Below are positions 26,773 through 35,366 of a stretch of DNA of 64,000 bases, piece by piece. This DNA is from Andreprevotia chitinilytica DSM 18519. Lineage in GTDB: Bacteria > Pseudomonadota > Gammaproteobacteria > Burkholderiales > Chitinibacteraceae. The notes below the pieces were generated by a model. That model ran no database searches, had not been told where the DNA came from, and worked only from the letters and a program-made list of their open reading frames with translations. Every line of letters starts with the position of its first letter. Position 1 is the stretch's first letter. The stretch spans positions 1-64,000 of the forward strand of contig NZ_JONM01000007.1 of NCBI RefSeq assembly GCF_000711875.1, written 5' to 3'. The position numbers were made by a program, and so were the translations under genes.

Positions 26773-28914
26773 TTACACTGGTGCCAAGGCGTGGCCCGCC
26801 AAGGCATTGGCGTCCAGACTGCGCGCCGTCCCTTGATCAAGCACGATGACGCGGTCGGCACTGCGGATCGTTTCCGGCCGGTGGGCGATGATGATCCGGG
26901 TGACCTTCATCTGCCGGATGGCGTCGTTGATGAGCTTTTCACGTTCCACATCCAAGTGGCTGGTCGCTTCATCGAGCACCAGGATGGCCGGCTTGCGGTA
27001 CAGCGCCCGGGCCAGCAGCACGCGCTGGCATTGACCGCCAGAGAGGGATGAACCCATATCACCCACCAGCGTCTGGTAGCCCATCGCCATGGCGACGATG
27101 TCGTCGTGAATGCCCGCCAAGCGTCCGGCTTCCTCGATGCGCGCCTGATCCGGCTCGCTGTCAAAGAAACCAATGTTGTCGGCAATGGAGCCGGCGAACA
27201 GGATGTCGTCCTGCATCACGCAGCCAATCATGTCGCGATAGGCATGCAGGCCCAGCTTGCGGATATCCACGCCACCGACCAGGATGCCGCCCAACTCAGG
27301 CTCCAACAGGCCGAGGATCAGCTTGACCAGCGTGGTCTTGCCCTGACCGGACGGGCCGACAATCGCAACGGATTCGCCCGCCTCGACCCGCAATGAGCAT
27401 TCATTCAGCACCCACGGCTCGGTTTCTGAATAACGGAAACTGACATTCTGGATTTCCAGGCTGGTCGCCAGCTCGGCAGGCGCCGCAACCTTGGCTTCTA
27501 TGTGTTGCTCCGGCTCGGTCAGCACGATGTCGGCCAGCCGCTCGGTATGCAGGCGCAGCATGCGGAAATCGATCCAGGCGTCGATCAGGCCCGATGCGCG
27601 GCCAGTGAATTGATCGGCAAAGGTAACGAAGCTGATCAACATCCCGGCTGAGAACTCCCCCTGCAGCACTTGCCGCGCCGCCAGCCAGATGAGGGCGATA
27701 CGGCCCGCACTAGCGATAACGTCATGCACGGTGCTGAAGCTGATGCTCAGGCGTTGTACGGCGACATTCTTGTTGGTGGTATCGACCACCGCATTGGCGT
27801 AGCTCGCCACGCGTGATTCCTGCTTGTTGCCGAGCTTGATCGCCTGCACGCCGCGGATCGTTTCGAGCATTTGCGACTGCTGTTTGGCAGCGAACACGAT
27901 CTGGTCTTCGTTGGCCTGGCGGAACGGCCGGTAGGCGATCCAGCGGATGATGCCGTAGGCGGCGAACAGGCCCAGCACCAGCCACGTCAGCGTACCGCTG
28001 TAGACAAACAGCATTGCAAGCGTGGCCACGGCCATCACACCGTCCAGCAGCGTGCTGACAAAGCGCGTGGTCAGCGTTTCCTGAATGGTGCCGAGCGAGC
28101 CAAAGCGGGACACGATGTCGCCGATGTGGCGCTTCTCGAAATAGTCCATCGGCAGCTTGAGCAAATGGGCGAACACATTGGTGGTCCATTGCACGCTGAG
28201 CAGGCTGGAGAACCACGTGACCACCCATGAGCGCAGGGCTGTGATGGCGCTACGGAACACCACGACCATCAGAAAACCGATGGAGAGCAAGGTCAGCAGG
28301 TCGTAATCGGCCGAGACCAGCACCTGGTCCATCACCCATTGCATATAGAACGGTGTGAGCAAGCCGAATACTTCCAGGGCAACGGACAGCAACAACACTT
28401 GCGCCAGTGCACTTTTCAGGCCGAATACACTGCCGATCAGCGAACCGATCGAAATCGACTTCCGCTCGCTCACGCGTTGGAAATTGGCTGATGGCGCCAG
28501 CTCCAGCGCTACGCCGGTGAAGTGCTTCGATGCTTCTTCGAAACTCAGCTCCCGCACGCCTTGCGCCGGATCGTGAATCGTAATCCGCCGCCCGGAGACC
28601 TTCTTCAGGACGACGAAGTGGTTCATGTCCCAATGCAGGATGCACGGGCAGCGCAGCTGATCAAGCTCGTCCAGTTCCAGCCGCAGGGCGCGGGAAGCGA
28701 AGCCCAGCCGGTTGGCCATGACCATCACGTAGCCGAGCGTGGCGCCTTTGAGCGAGGTCGAAAAACGGTGCCGCAAGGTGAGCAGATCAACGTCGTGGCC
28801 CCAGAAGTTCGCCACCATCGCAAGGCTGGCCAAACCACATTCGGTGGTCTGGGTCTGCAAGATCATGGGCAAACGTCGCCCCCAGCCGAATCGCAGGCCG
28901 CTTAAGTACTTCAT
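26773..28914 (-). CDS. Peptidase-containing ABC transporter (CvaB/MchF type)
   Basis: A 713-residue inner-membrane exporter that cleaves double-glycine leaders and pumps the core peptide out through HlyD and TolC partners. An N-terminal C39 peptidase carries Gln20, catalytic Cys26 (QTTECGLASLAMVA), His99 (HWDMNHFVVL) and Asp115 (HDPAQG), all intact. About six transmembrane helices follow (residues 155-430). The ATPase domain has Walker A GPSGQGKTTL, signature LSGGQCQRVLLARAL, Walker B ILVLDEATSHLD and the H-loop IIIAHRPETI. ATG at 28914 has AGGA upstream. It lies directly downstream of the HlyD gene and upstream of three peptide genes, which are its likely substrates. Confidence 0.95.
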   Translation of the reverse strand: MKYLSGLRFGWGRRLPMILQTQTTECGLASLAMVANFWGHDVDLLTLRHRFSTSLKGATLGYVMVMANRLGFASRALRLELDELDQLRCPCILHWDMNHFVVLKKVSGRRITIHDPAQGVRELSFEEASKHFTGVALELAPSANFQRVSERKSISIGSLIGSVFGLKSALAQVLLLSVALEVFGLLTPFYMQWVMDQVLVSADYDLLTLLSIGFLMVVVFRSAITALRSWVVTWFSSLLSVQWTTNVFAHLLKLPMDYFEKRHIGDIVSRFGSLGTIQETLTTRFVSTLLDGVMAVATLAMLFVYSGTLTWLVLGLFAAYGIIRWIAYRPFRQANEDQIVFAAKQQSQMLETIRGVQAIKLGNKQESRVASYANAVVDTTNKNVAVQRLSISFSTVHDVIASAGRIALIWLAARQVLQGEFSAGMLISFVTFADQFTGRASGLIDAWIDFRMLRLHTERLADIVLTEPEQHIEAKVAAPAELATSLEIQNVSFRYSETEPWVLNECSLRVEAGESVAIVGPSGQGKTTLVKLILGLLEPELGGILVGGVDIRKLGLHAYRDMIGCVMQDDILFAGSIADNIGFFDSEPDQARIEEAGRLAGIHDDIVAMAMGYQTLVGDMGSSLSGGQCQRVLLARALYRKPAILVLDEATSHLDVEREKLINDAIRQMKVTRIIIAHRPETIRSADRVIVLDQGTARSLDANALAGHALAPV

Positions 28915-29000
28915 GTCTATTCCTGTTTTTGATACAGCGGCCAGGCACCAGGGCATGGCTGCGAATTGATCAATCAGTCACGAATCAGTCGCGGACGGGA

Positions 29001-30269
29001 TCAGTCGATCACTCGTCGTCCGAGCGCATACAGTGGCTCGAAGACCCATTCGATCAGGCGGCGGTTGTCGATCAGGATGTCGGCTTCCAGCGCCATGCCG
29101 GGCTTGAGGCTTTCCTGGCGACCGTAGGCGGAAATCGTCTGACCATCGAGCGCCACCACAACCCGGTAGTTCTGCTCGGTGACGTCTCGCTGCCCGGTCA
29201 GCGTGGCGACTTCGACTGGCGTCAACGCGCTACGGGAAATCTCCGTCACCCGACCGTATTGCTGGCCGAATTTCTGATAGGGATAGGCTTGGTAGCGCAA
29301 CACCACGCGACTGCCAGTGGCAATGAACCCAACTGCGCGACTCGGTACCATCAATTGCGCCTCCAGCTTTGAGCCTTGCGGCAGGATGGTCACCACCTGC
29401 TGTCCGGCCTGCACGGTTTGCCCGGCCTTGCTCAGCACCGAGGTGACTACGCCGTCTTGCGGGGCACGCAGCACCGAGGCGCGGCGTGATTCGTTTTCGG
29501 CCAATGATTGATTCAGCTCGGCCAACTTGCGCTGTATATCGTGGCGCTGGCTTTCCGCATTGAGCGGCAACTGGCGCAGCTGTTGCTCGACCGAGGTCAG
29601 TTGTTGCTCGGTATCGAGCCGCTGCCGCAATGAACCCTGCAGTTGCGATTCCGCCTCCAGCAGCGCGCCCTCCTGCTGCTGTTGCTGGCTGTTGGAGACG
29701 TAACCTTTCTCCCGCATCACTTGCAGTTTTTCGAGCTGCTGGCGTGCCAGCTCAACCTGGCGGCGACGATGGGCGGTCTGCTGGTCAATTTGCTGCAATT
29801 GGTCGCGCAGCATGCCGGAACGCACCTGCAAGCCACGAGACTCTTCGGCACTCAGCTTGCCTTGGCTGGACAAATCGATCTGCAGGCGTGATTTCTGATC
29901 CTGCAATTGCTCGCTGACCAATTGGCGCGTCGCCGCGATGCCCGTGGTGGCCACGTCAGTCGAAATTTCGGCCAGGATCTGGTCCTTCTGCACCACTTGC
30001 CCTTCACGCACCAGCACGCGGCTGATGGTGCCGGTTGCTATCGGCAGTACATTCATCAGGCCATCCATCGGCACCAGCTGGCCAACGACGCGTTCGCGCT
30101 TGGTGTAAGTGCCGAAGAACATGAAGCACACCGTACCGACGATCAGCGCCGCAACCAGACTGATAACCAGCCAGCGCCACGGCGGCGTGTACAAGGTCAC
30201 CGAGCCCATCAAGCTGTGCTTGCTGGCATCCAGTGCTTCTTGCCGGAACAAATTATCGTTATCAGACAT
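29001..30269 (-). CDS. HlyD-family periplasmic adaptor (CvaA/MchE type)
   Basis: A 422-residue membrane-fusion protein linking the inner-membrane transporter with the outer-membrane channel. Short cytoplasmic N-terminus, one transmembrane helix (about residues 33-52), a lipoyl/beta-barrel half motif GTISRVLVREGQVVQKDQIL, a long Gln-rich coiled-coil hairpin (about 120-265) and the second lipoyl half APQDGVVTSVLSKAGQTVQAG, then a C-terminal beta domain. It matches the bacteriocin-exporter subfamily (NHLM/CvaA). It stands between peptide 1 and the ABC transporter. A TTTCAG-N6-CTGAAA palindrome lies 35-52 nt upstream of the start. Confidence 0.93.
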   Translation of the reverse strand: MSDNDNLFRQEALDASKHSLMGSVTLYTPPWRWLVISLVAALIVGTVCFMFFGTYTKRERVVGQLVPMDGLMNVLPIATGTISRVLVREGQVVQKDQILAEISTDVATTGIAATRQLVSEQLQDQKSRLQIDLSSQGKLSAEESRGLQVRSGMLRDQLQQIDQQTAHRRRQVELARQQLEKLQVMREKGYVSNSQQQQQEGALLEAESQLQGSLRQRLDTEQQLTSVEQQLRQLPLNAESQRHDIQRKLAELNQSLAENESRRASVLRAPQDGVVTSVLSKAGQTVQAGQQVVTILPQGSKLEAQLMVPSRAVGFIATGSRVVLRYQAYPYQKFGQQYGRVTEISRSALTPVEVATLTGQRDVTEQNYRVVVALDGQTISAYGRQESLKPGMALEADILIDNRRLIEWVFEPLYALGRRVID

Positions 30270-30450
30270 ATTGATCTGTGTATTTCGCTCTAATTGCGAT
30301 TTATTTCAGATTTAACTGAAAAACCATTCACTACATGAACAGCAAAATCCGGAATAAAAAGGCATTAAAAACCAACTCGGCCAACCAACAGCACATCTTT
30401 CATGCAGGGCCGGAAATTCTTGCCACTTTCATTACGACAAGCAAATCACT
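30270..30450. other. AT-rich gap upstream of the HlyD-like gene
   Basis: 181 bp with no gene. It contains the perfect palindrome TTTCAG-ATTTAA-CTGAAA (30304-30321) just upstream of the adaptor start, a candidate operator or internal promoter for the transporter genes. No terminator with a proper U-run was found after peptide 1. Confidence 0.5.
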
Positions 30451-30762
30451 TCACACCTTGACGTGACCCTTTATTGCATCCCAGGCATTGCCTAGATAAC
30501 CAGTCAATTCGTTCACGCTCGATGAAAAGAAAAGATTAAAACCAACCAGCTTGGCCCCACCACCTGCCAGCTGCAGGCCAAAACGGGTCGCGCCGAGCAG
30601 CCAGGAATCGACAGCGCTCCTGCCTTGCCCCCGTGCGGCTTGCCACATGGAATAACCAAGCGCCAATCCGGCAAAAAGATCTTTGACATAGGCCTGGCCA
30701 GCAGCATCGATACTCAAACCACCGGATACACAAACCAATTCCCGATCAGATAATTCTCTCAT
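30451..30762 (-). CDS. Double-glycine-leader peptide 1 (microcin/bacteriocin-like precursor)
   Basis: A 103-residue precursor with leader MRELSDRELVCVSGG (Gly-Gly at 14-15; Leu -12, Glu -8, Val -4) and an 88-residue core starting LSIDAAGQAYVKDLFAGLAL. The core is amphipathic, with GLQLAGGGAKLVGFNLFF and an ending WDAIKGHVKV, and lacks cysteine; the only Cys is in the leader (position 11). Ribosome site AAAGGGTG. It is set apart from peptides 2-4, between the TolC-like and HlyD-like genes, and its leader is the most divergent. It may be a distinct product, or a component co-produced with the machine. Confidence 0.8.
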   Translation of the reverse strand: MRELSDRELVCVSGGLSIDAAGQAYVKDLFAGLALGYSMWQAARGQGRSAVDSWLLGATRFGLQLAGGGAKLVGFNLFFSSSVNELTGYLGNAWDAIKGHVKV

Positions 30763-30863
30763 TTCTTCACCCTTTCAAACATCAGACATGGATTAAATAA
30801 TTCAAGGCATATTGCCTTCCATCCGATATCATTAACAATTCCGGCTTCGCCGACCATTTACAC

Positions 30864-32279
30864 TTACTGTTCTTTTTTCTGCTGGCAATTAATCTCTGCC
30901 AATTGCGGCTCATTCAAATCATTTGTGCCTGCGGCAAGCTGCAACCGCGCTTTCAAATAGGTGTAGCGCGCACTGGCCAGCTCGCTTTGGCTCTCGTAAA
31001 AACCCTTCTCGGCATTGAGCAGATCGATGGTCGTGCGCACGCCGACTTCCCGCCCCAGCCGGGTCGATTCGACCTTGCTTTGCGCCGAAGCTACTGCACG
31101 CTCCATGGCGCGGATCAAGGCAACGCCGTTGGTGGTATTCAGGAAGGCGCTACGGACGTCGAGCGATGTCTGTCTGCGTGCGTTCTCGACCAGTTGCGTG
31201 GCCTGATCATCGCGGCCAAGCGCTTCGCGCAACCGCGACATATCGCCACCGCCGGCAAATAGCGGAAAGCTGATATTGAGTCCGACGTTGGAATTGCGTG
31301 TTTTCCCGCTTTGCTGGAGGTAAATGGCGATTGAGGAGTTCGGGCCATTGGTTTCGCTATAGCTGGCAACGGCATTAATCACCGGCAGATGGGCGCCACG
31401 CGCCGTAGTAACATCGGCGCCGGCCTGCTGACGCTGTAGCTCGGCCGCACGGATATTGAGATTGCTGGTCGCCGCCCGACTCAGCTGGTTCGCCAGCGAA
31501 TCACTTGGGGAAATATTCAGGCAGGCCCAGTCGATGGGCGCGATGCGTTGCGGCTCTACGCCGGTGAGCTTGCGGTAGGAGAAACGCGCCAGCTCAAGAT
31601 CGCTTTCGGTGGCAATTTCACGCGCCTGTGCCTGATCAAGATTGGCTTGCGCCTCATCGACTTCAGTTCGCGTGCCCTCGCCGATGGACAGCGCAACCTT
31701 GGCCTGATCGAGCTGCGTAGCAAATGCTTGCCGTGCTGCCTTCGTGGCGCGGAGCTTGTCGCCTGCCAGCAGGATGTCGAAATACGCACTGGAGACGTCC
31801 AGCAACAGCTTTTGCTCTGCCTGGGCAAATTCGGTTTCCGCTTGCATGGCGCCAACCTCGCCACGGCGATAATCAGCCAGCTTGGCAACATCGAATATCG
31901 GCTGAACCAGATTGAACTGATAGGAAGTGGTCTTGTTCTTGCCGACCAGATCACCCTCGGTCTGGCGGGAATAGGTATGGCTGCCGCTCACAGACAGTTG
32001 CGGCAACAACCCGGCCAGGCCCTGTGCTTTCTTCTCCAGCCCGGCGCCACGCGCGGATCGCGATGCGGAGAACGCCGCATCATATAGCCGTGCCGCTTGC
32101 ACCGAGGCGATCAGATCGACGGTTTCGGCGATTTCAACTTTCTCACCGGGTAAGTCTTTCGTCGTTGACATGGTCGGTGCCAAACCGGGCAAGACGTCAC
32201 TACCAGCCGCATCGACGGCTGTCGCAACGTCGGCACTGGCTAGCAGAAGCAACAATATCAATGACTTGCTTGTTTTCAC
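30864..32279 (-). CDS. TolC-family outer-membrane channel
   Basis: A 471-residue outer-membrane efflux protein. Signal peptide (to about residue 22), then two OEP repeats of the TolC fold (about 60-250 and 275-455), with characteristic QFNLVQPIFDVAKLADYRRG and a Leu/Gln/Ala-rich pair of coiled-coil hairpins such as EVDEAQANLDQAQAREIA. Start is GTG with AAGG upstream. It is the first gene of the minus-strand export cluster and provides a dedicated channel, so the cluster is self-sufficient for type I secretion. Confidence 0.92.
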   Translation of the reverse strand: MKTSKSLILLLLLASADVATAVDAAGSDVLPGLAPTMSTTKDLPGEKVEIAETVDLIASVQAARLYDAAFSASRSARGAGLEKKAQGLAGLLPQLSVSGSHTYSRQTEGDLVGKNKTTSYQFNLVQPIFDVAKLADYRRGEVGAMQAETEFAQAEQKLLLDVSSAYFDILLAGDKLRATKAARQAFATQLDQAKVALSIGEGTRTEVDEAQANLDQAQAREIATESDLELARFSYRKLTGVEPQRIAPIDWACLNISPSDSLANQLSRAATSNLNIRAAELQRQQAGADVTTARGAHLPVINAVASYSETNGPNSSIAIYLQQSGKTRNSNVGLNISFPLFAGGGDMSRLREALGRDDQATQLVENARRQTSLDVRSAFLNTTNGVALIRAMERAVASAQSKVESTRLGREVGVRTTIDLLNAEKGFYESQSELASARYTYLKARLQLAAGTNDLNEPQLAEINCQQKKEQ

Positions 32280-32652
32280 GTCAAACCTTGCTATTTGTCA
32301 GGAAAAAATACCTACCGGCTATCGGTGGGCAGTTGGGTAAGAGATTTCTGAATGGCGCGAAGTATCTCTTCCACTCATGGTCGTGATGAATCAGAAAGGC
32401 CTTAAAAAACATCCAAGCAAGATAAAGTTGGTCGATCTATCTGATTTATTTCCTCAAAAGTCAGCACATCAGCGATCGTCCTTGGCGAATTTCCTCAATC
32501 AATCCCATGCCCATGAGAAAGAAAGGGGTAAGTGCACCCCAAGACCCTGCCCATCGCGTGCTATATCGATAAAGGCACGCCGCAGCGCAGCAAAGCCGAT
32601 CTACGAACAAGCCTGCGGTGCCCAGCCAACACGCCGCCCCTTGAGGAATGCC
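32280..32652. other. Divergent promoter region, export cluster / chemosensory operon
   Basis: 373 bp between the GTG of the TolC-like gene and the first CheW gene. AT-rich near 32380-32470. The frame of the CheW gene stays open through it, but the sequence has the composition of non-coding DNA and lacks a ribosome site before 32641. Promoters of both operons should lie here; no operator is recognised with confidence. Confidence 0.55.
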
Positions 32653-33120
32653 ATGCCCGCCGTCGATCAATCCTTGCTCGTGTTCCTGCTTGAACAGCAG
32701 CGCTATGCGCTCAGCCTGCCGGTGGTCGAGCGGGTACTGCATGCGCTGGCGGTCACGCCCTTGCCGGGAGCCCCCGCAGCGGTGCAAGGCGTGGTGAACG
32801 TGCATGGGCAGGTCGCATCGGTGTTCGACATCCGCAGCCGTTTCGGCCTGCAGACCCGGCCGCCGCGGCTGGGCGATCAGCTGATCCTGGCCCGTGCAGC
32901 GCTGCGTTTGGTGGCGCTTGGCGTCGATGCAGTGGAAGGTGTGGTGGATTTTCCGGACAGCGCCATCGCCGACCCGACCGAGGTGCTGCTGCACAACAGC
33001 GCCTTTATCAAAGGCGTGGTGCGGCTGCCGGACGGACTCTTGCTGATCCACGATCTGGACGCGTTCCTCGCGCCGGATGAAGCCCAAGCGCTCGATGCCG
33101 CCCTCGCGCGCTTCGAATGA
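32653..33120 (+). CDS. CheW-domain coupling protein (WspB-like)
   Basis: A 155-residue single CheW domain that couples chemoreceptors to the CheA kinase. It has LLVFLLEQQRYALSLPVVERV at the N-terminus, [20 protein letters not shown] (the conserved G..N.RG-like turn) and LLLIHDLDAFL at the end. The ATG at 32653 has GAGGAA 7 nt upstream; longer in-frame starts run through the promoter region. First gene of the long plus-strand chemosensory operon. Confidence 0.88.
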   Translation: MPAVDQSLLVFLLEQQRYALSLPVVERVLHALAVTPLPGAPAAVQGVVNVHGQVASVFDIRSRFGLQTRPPRLGDQLILARAALRLVALGVDAVEGVVDFPDSAIADPTEVLLHNSAFIKGVVRLPDGLLLIHDLDAFLAPDEAQALDAALARFE

Positions 33121-33157
33121 GTCAGCGCCCGACACGCCCCACAGACGGACCATGCCG

Positions 33158-34669
33158 ATGAGCGAACCGCTCGACGACACCTTGCTGAGCCGATTTGCCG
33201 GCTTTGTCGCCGATTCGGTGGGTCTGTACTTTCCGCCATCCCGTCAGAACGACCTGTTGCGTGGCCTGACCGCTGCAGCGGCTGATTTCGGTTACGCGAA
33301 TGCGGATGCCTGCATGCGCGCCTTATTGGTCAAGCCACCGTCGCGACGCGAAATCGAATTGCTGGCGCGGCACCTCACAGTGGGCGAAACCTATTTTTTT
33401 CGCGAACCCGCCGTGTTCGATGCGCTGGAACAACACGTCCTGCCGCGCCTGATCCAATCCCGGCGCGAGGCCGGTAACCTGCGCCTGCGCTTCTGGAGCG
33501 CGGCCTGCTGCACCGGCGAAGAGCCCTATTCGCTGGCGATGCTGCTGGCGCGGATGCTGCCGGATCGGGCGGACTGGAACATCACCATTCTCGGCACCGA
33601 TATCAACCCCACCTTCCTGCAACGGGCCGAAGCCGGCGTTTACCCGCAATGGTCGTTCCGCAACACGCCGGACTGGGTGCGCAAGATCTACTTCCATGCC
33701 AACCAGAGCGGTTGGGCGCTACGAGCCGATATCCGCCGCATGGTGACGTTCAGCTATCTGAACCTGATCGACGACGGCTATCCATCGGTCGAGAACAACA
33801 CCAACGCCATGGACCTGATCCTGTGCCGCAACGTACTGATGTATTTCGATCAGGCCGGCATGCGGCGCGTGGTACAGGGGTTGCAGCGCTCTCTGGTCGA
33901 GCAGGGCTGCCTGGTAGTCGGTGCGGCCGAAACCAGCCAGACCCTGTTTGCTGATTTCAACCCGATCCACTTTCCCGATACCTTGTTCTACGGCAAGTCG
34001 AATGCGGCCGGAGGCGGGCCACGGCCGGACTTAGCGCCCCCCACCCCGTCGGCCCGGACCCTCATTCCCACCTTCGCGCCTGTCGCGCCGCCCGTGCAGC
34101 AGCCGGCACTGAAACCACGGGCCGAAGCCGCTGTGCAAGTGATCGCGGCCCCCGTTACAGAACCCGTCGCCAACTCCCCATATGACATTGCACTGACGTG
34201 CTACAACCAAGGTAAGTATGCGGAAGCTGCCGAAACGCTGACCGATCCTGCCGAAGCGCTGAATCATCCGATGGCCAAAGCTGAGTCCATGCTGTTGCTG
34301 GCTCGAGCGCACGCCAACCTTGGCCAGCTCGATCAGGCGGCGGGCTGGTGCGAAAAGGCGATGGCCGCCAACCTGCTCGATCCGGTCGGCCCTTATTTGC
34401 TGGCAGCGATCCGCGATGAGCAAGGTCAGCCGGAAGCGGCGATCACCGCCTTGAAACGTGTGCTGTACCTGGATTCGGGCTTCGTGCTGGCGCATTTCGC
34501 GCTCGGCAACCTGACGCGGCGCTTGGAAAGACCCAAGGCCAACAAGCACTTCGATCATGCCCTCGAACTGCTGGCGGCCTACTCGCCAGATAGCTTGTTA
34601 CCAGAAGGAGAAGGCATGACCGCCGGCAGATTGGCCCAGATCATCCAGCAACGGAGGGAAGCCAGATGA
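33158..34669 (+). CDS. CheR methyltransferase with C-terminal TPR (WspC-like)
   Basis: A 503-residue S-adenosylmethionine-dependent methyltransferase that methylates receptor glutamates. CheR N-domain (about 1-75), catalytic domain (about 80-270) with FFREPAVFDALEQHVLP, the SAM-binding SAACCTGEEPYSLAML and DLILCRNVLMYFD. A Pro/Ala-rich linker (about 285-345) leads to TPR repeats (about 355-480). The CheR-TPR fusion is typical of Wsp-type alternative chemosensory systems, not of flagellar ones. Of two nearby ATGs (33152, 33158) the second has the better GGA spacing. The stop overlaps the next CheW gene by 4 bp. Confidence 0.93.
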   Translation: MSEPLDDTLLSRFAGFVADSVGLYFPPSRQNDLLRGLTAAAADFGYANADACMRALLVKPPSRREIELLARHLTVGETYFFREPAVFDALEQHVLPRLIQSRREAGNLRLRFWSAACCTGEEPYSLAMLLARMLPDRADWNITILGTDINPTFLQRAEAGVYPQWSFRNTPDWVRKIYFHANQSGWALRADIRRMVTFSYLNLIDDGYPSVENNTNAMDLILCRNVLMYFDQAGMRRVVQGLQRSLVEQGCLVVGAAETSQTLFADFNPIHFPDTLFYGKSNAAGGGPRPDLAPPTPSARTLIPTFAPVAPPVQQPALKPRAEAAVQVIAAPVTEPVANSPYDIALTCYNQGKYAEAAETLTDPAEALNHPMAKAESMLLLARAHANLGQLDQAAGWCEKAMAANLLDPVGPYLLAAIRDEQGQPEAAITALKRVLYLDSGFVLAHFALGNLTRRLERPKANKHFDHALELLAAYSPDSLLPEGEGMTAGRLAQIIQQRREAR

Positions 34670-35280
34670 AGCGCAAGGCAACGGTCAACACCATCGACTG
34701 GCCCGCCGTGCATCGCCGCATGAAGGCCACGTCCGAGGTGCTGGAGCGAGAATTCGAGCCCGACCCGGCAGCACTCACCGCCATCTTGCAGCGCCGTGCC
34801 GAAGCCATTGCCCGCGCGCCCACGCTGGAAGACAGCGGCGAATTGCTGGAGGTCGTCGAATTCGTACTGGCACACGAGCGCTATGCGCTTGAATCCGCCT
34901 ATATCCGCGAAGTCTGCCCGCTCAAAACGCTCACCCCCCTGCCCTGCGTGCCGTCCTTCCTGTTCGGCGTCGTCAACGTGCACGGCCAGATCGTGTCGGT
35001 CATCGATCTCAAACGCTTTTTCGGGCTGCCGCTGACCGGCCTGCCCGATCTCAACAAGGTCATCATCCTGCACGACGGCGCGATGGCGTTCGGCGTGCTG
35101 GCGGACCAGATTCTCGGCGCGACCACCGTCCCGCTGGCCAGCCTGCAAGATGCGCTGCCCACGCTGACCGGCATCCGCGCCGAATACCTGAAAGGCATCG
35201 CCCCCGGCCGGCTCATCGTGCTGGATGGCGCTGCGCTCTTGCGTGACCCCGATCTGGTTGTGAACGAAGAAGTGCTGTAA
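34666..35280 (+). CDS. CheW-domain coupling protein (WspD-like)
   Basis: A 204-residue protein with a 60-residue helical N-terminal extension (including [20 protein letters not shown]) before the CheW domain (about 62-200; [20 protein letters not shown] and [20 protein letters not shown]). The extension of WspD-type CheW proteins has the same place. It overlaps the CheR-TPR gene by 4 bp. Two different CheW proteins in one operon is the Wsp arrangement. Confidence 0.9.
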   Translation: MKRKATVNTIDWPAVHRRMKATSEVLEREFEPDPAALTAILQRRAEAIARAPTLEDSGELLEVVEFVLAHERYALESAYIREVCPLKTLTPLPCVPSFLFGVVNVHGQIVSVIDLKRFFGLPLTGLPDLNKVIILHDGAMAFGVLADQILGATTVPLASLQDALPTLTGIRAEYLKGIAPGRLIVLDGAALLRDPDLVVNEEVL

Positions 35281-35366
35281 CCCCGGTTGTTGTACCCATT
35301 GGGCGCCCACCGACCCCAGGAGCGGAGCGGCGCACGGACAGACGAACGAACAAGGAGCAGGACCGC

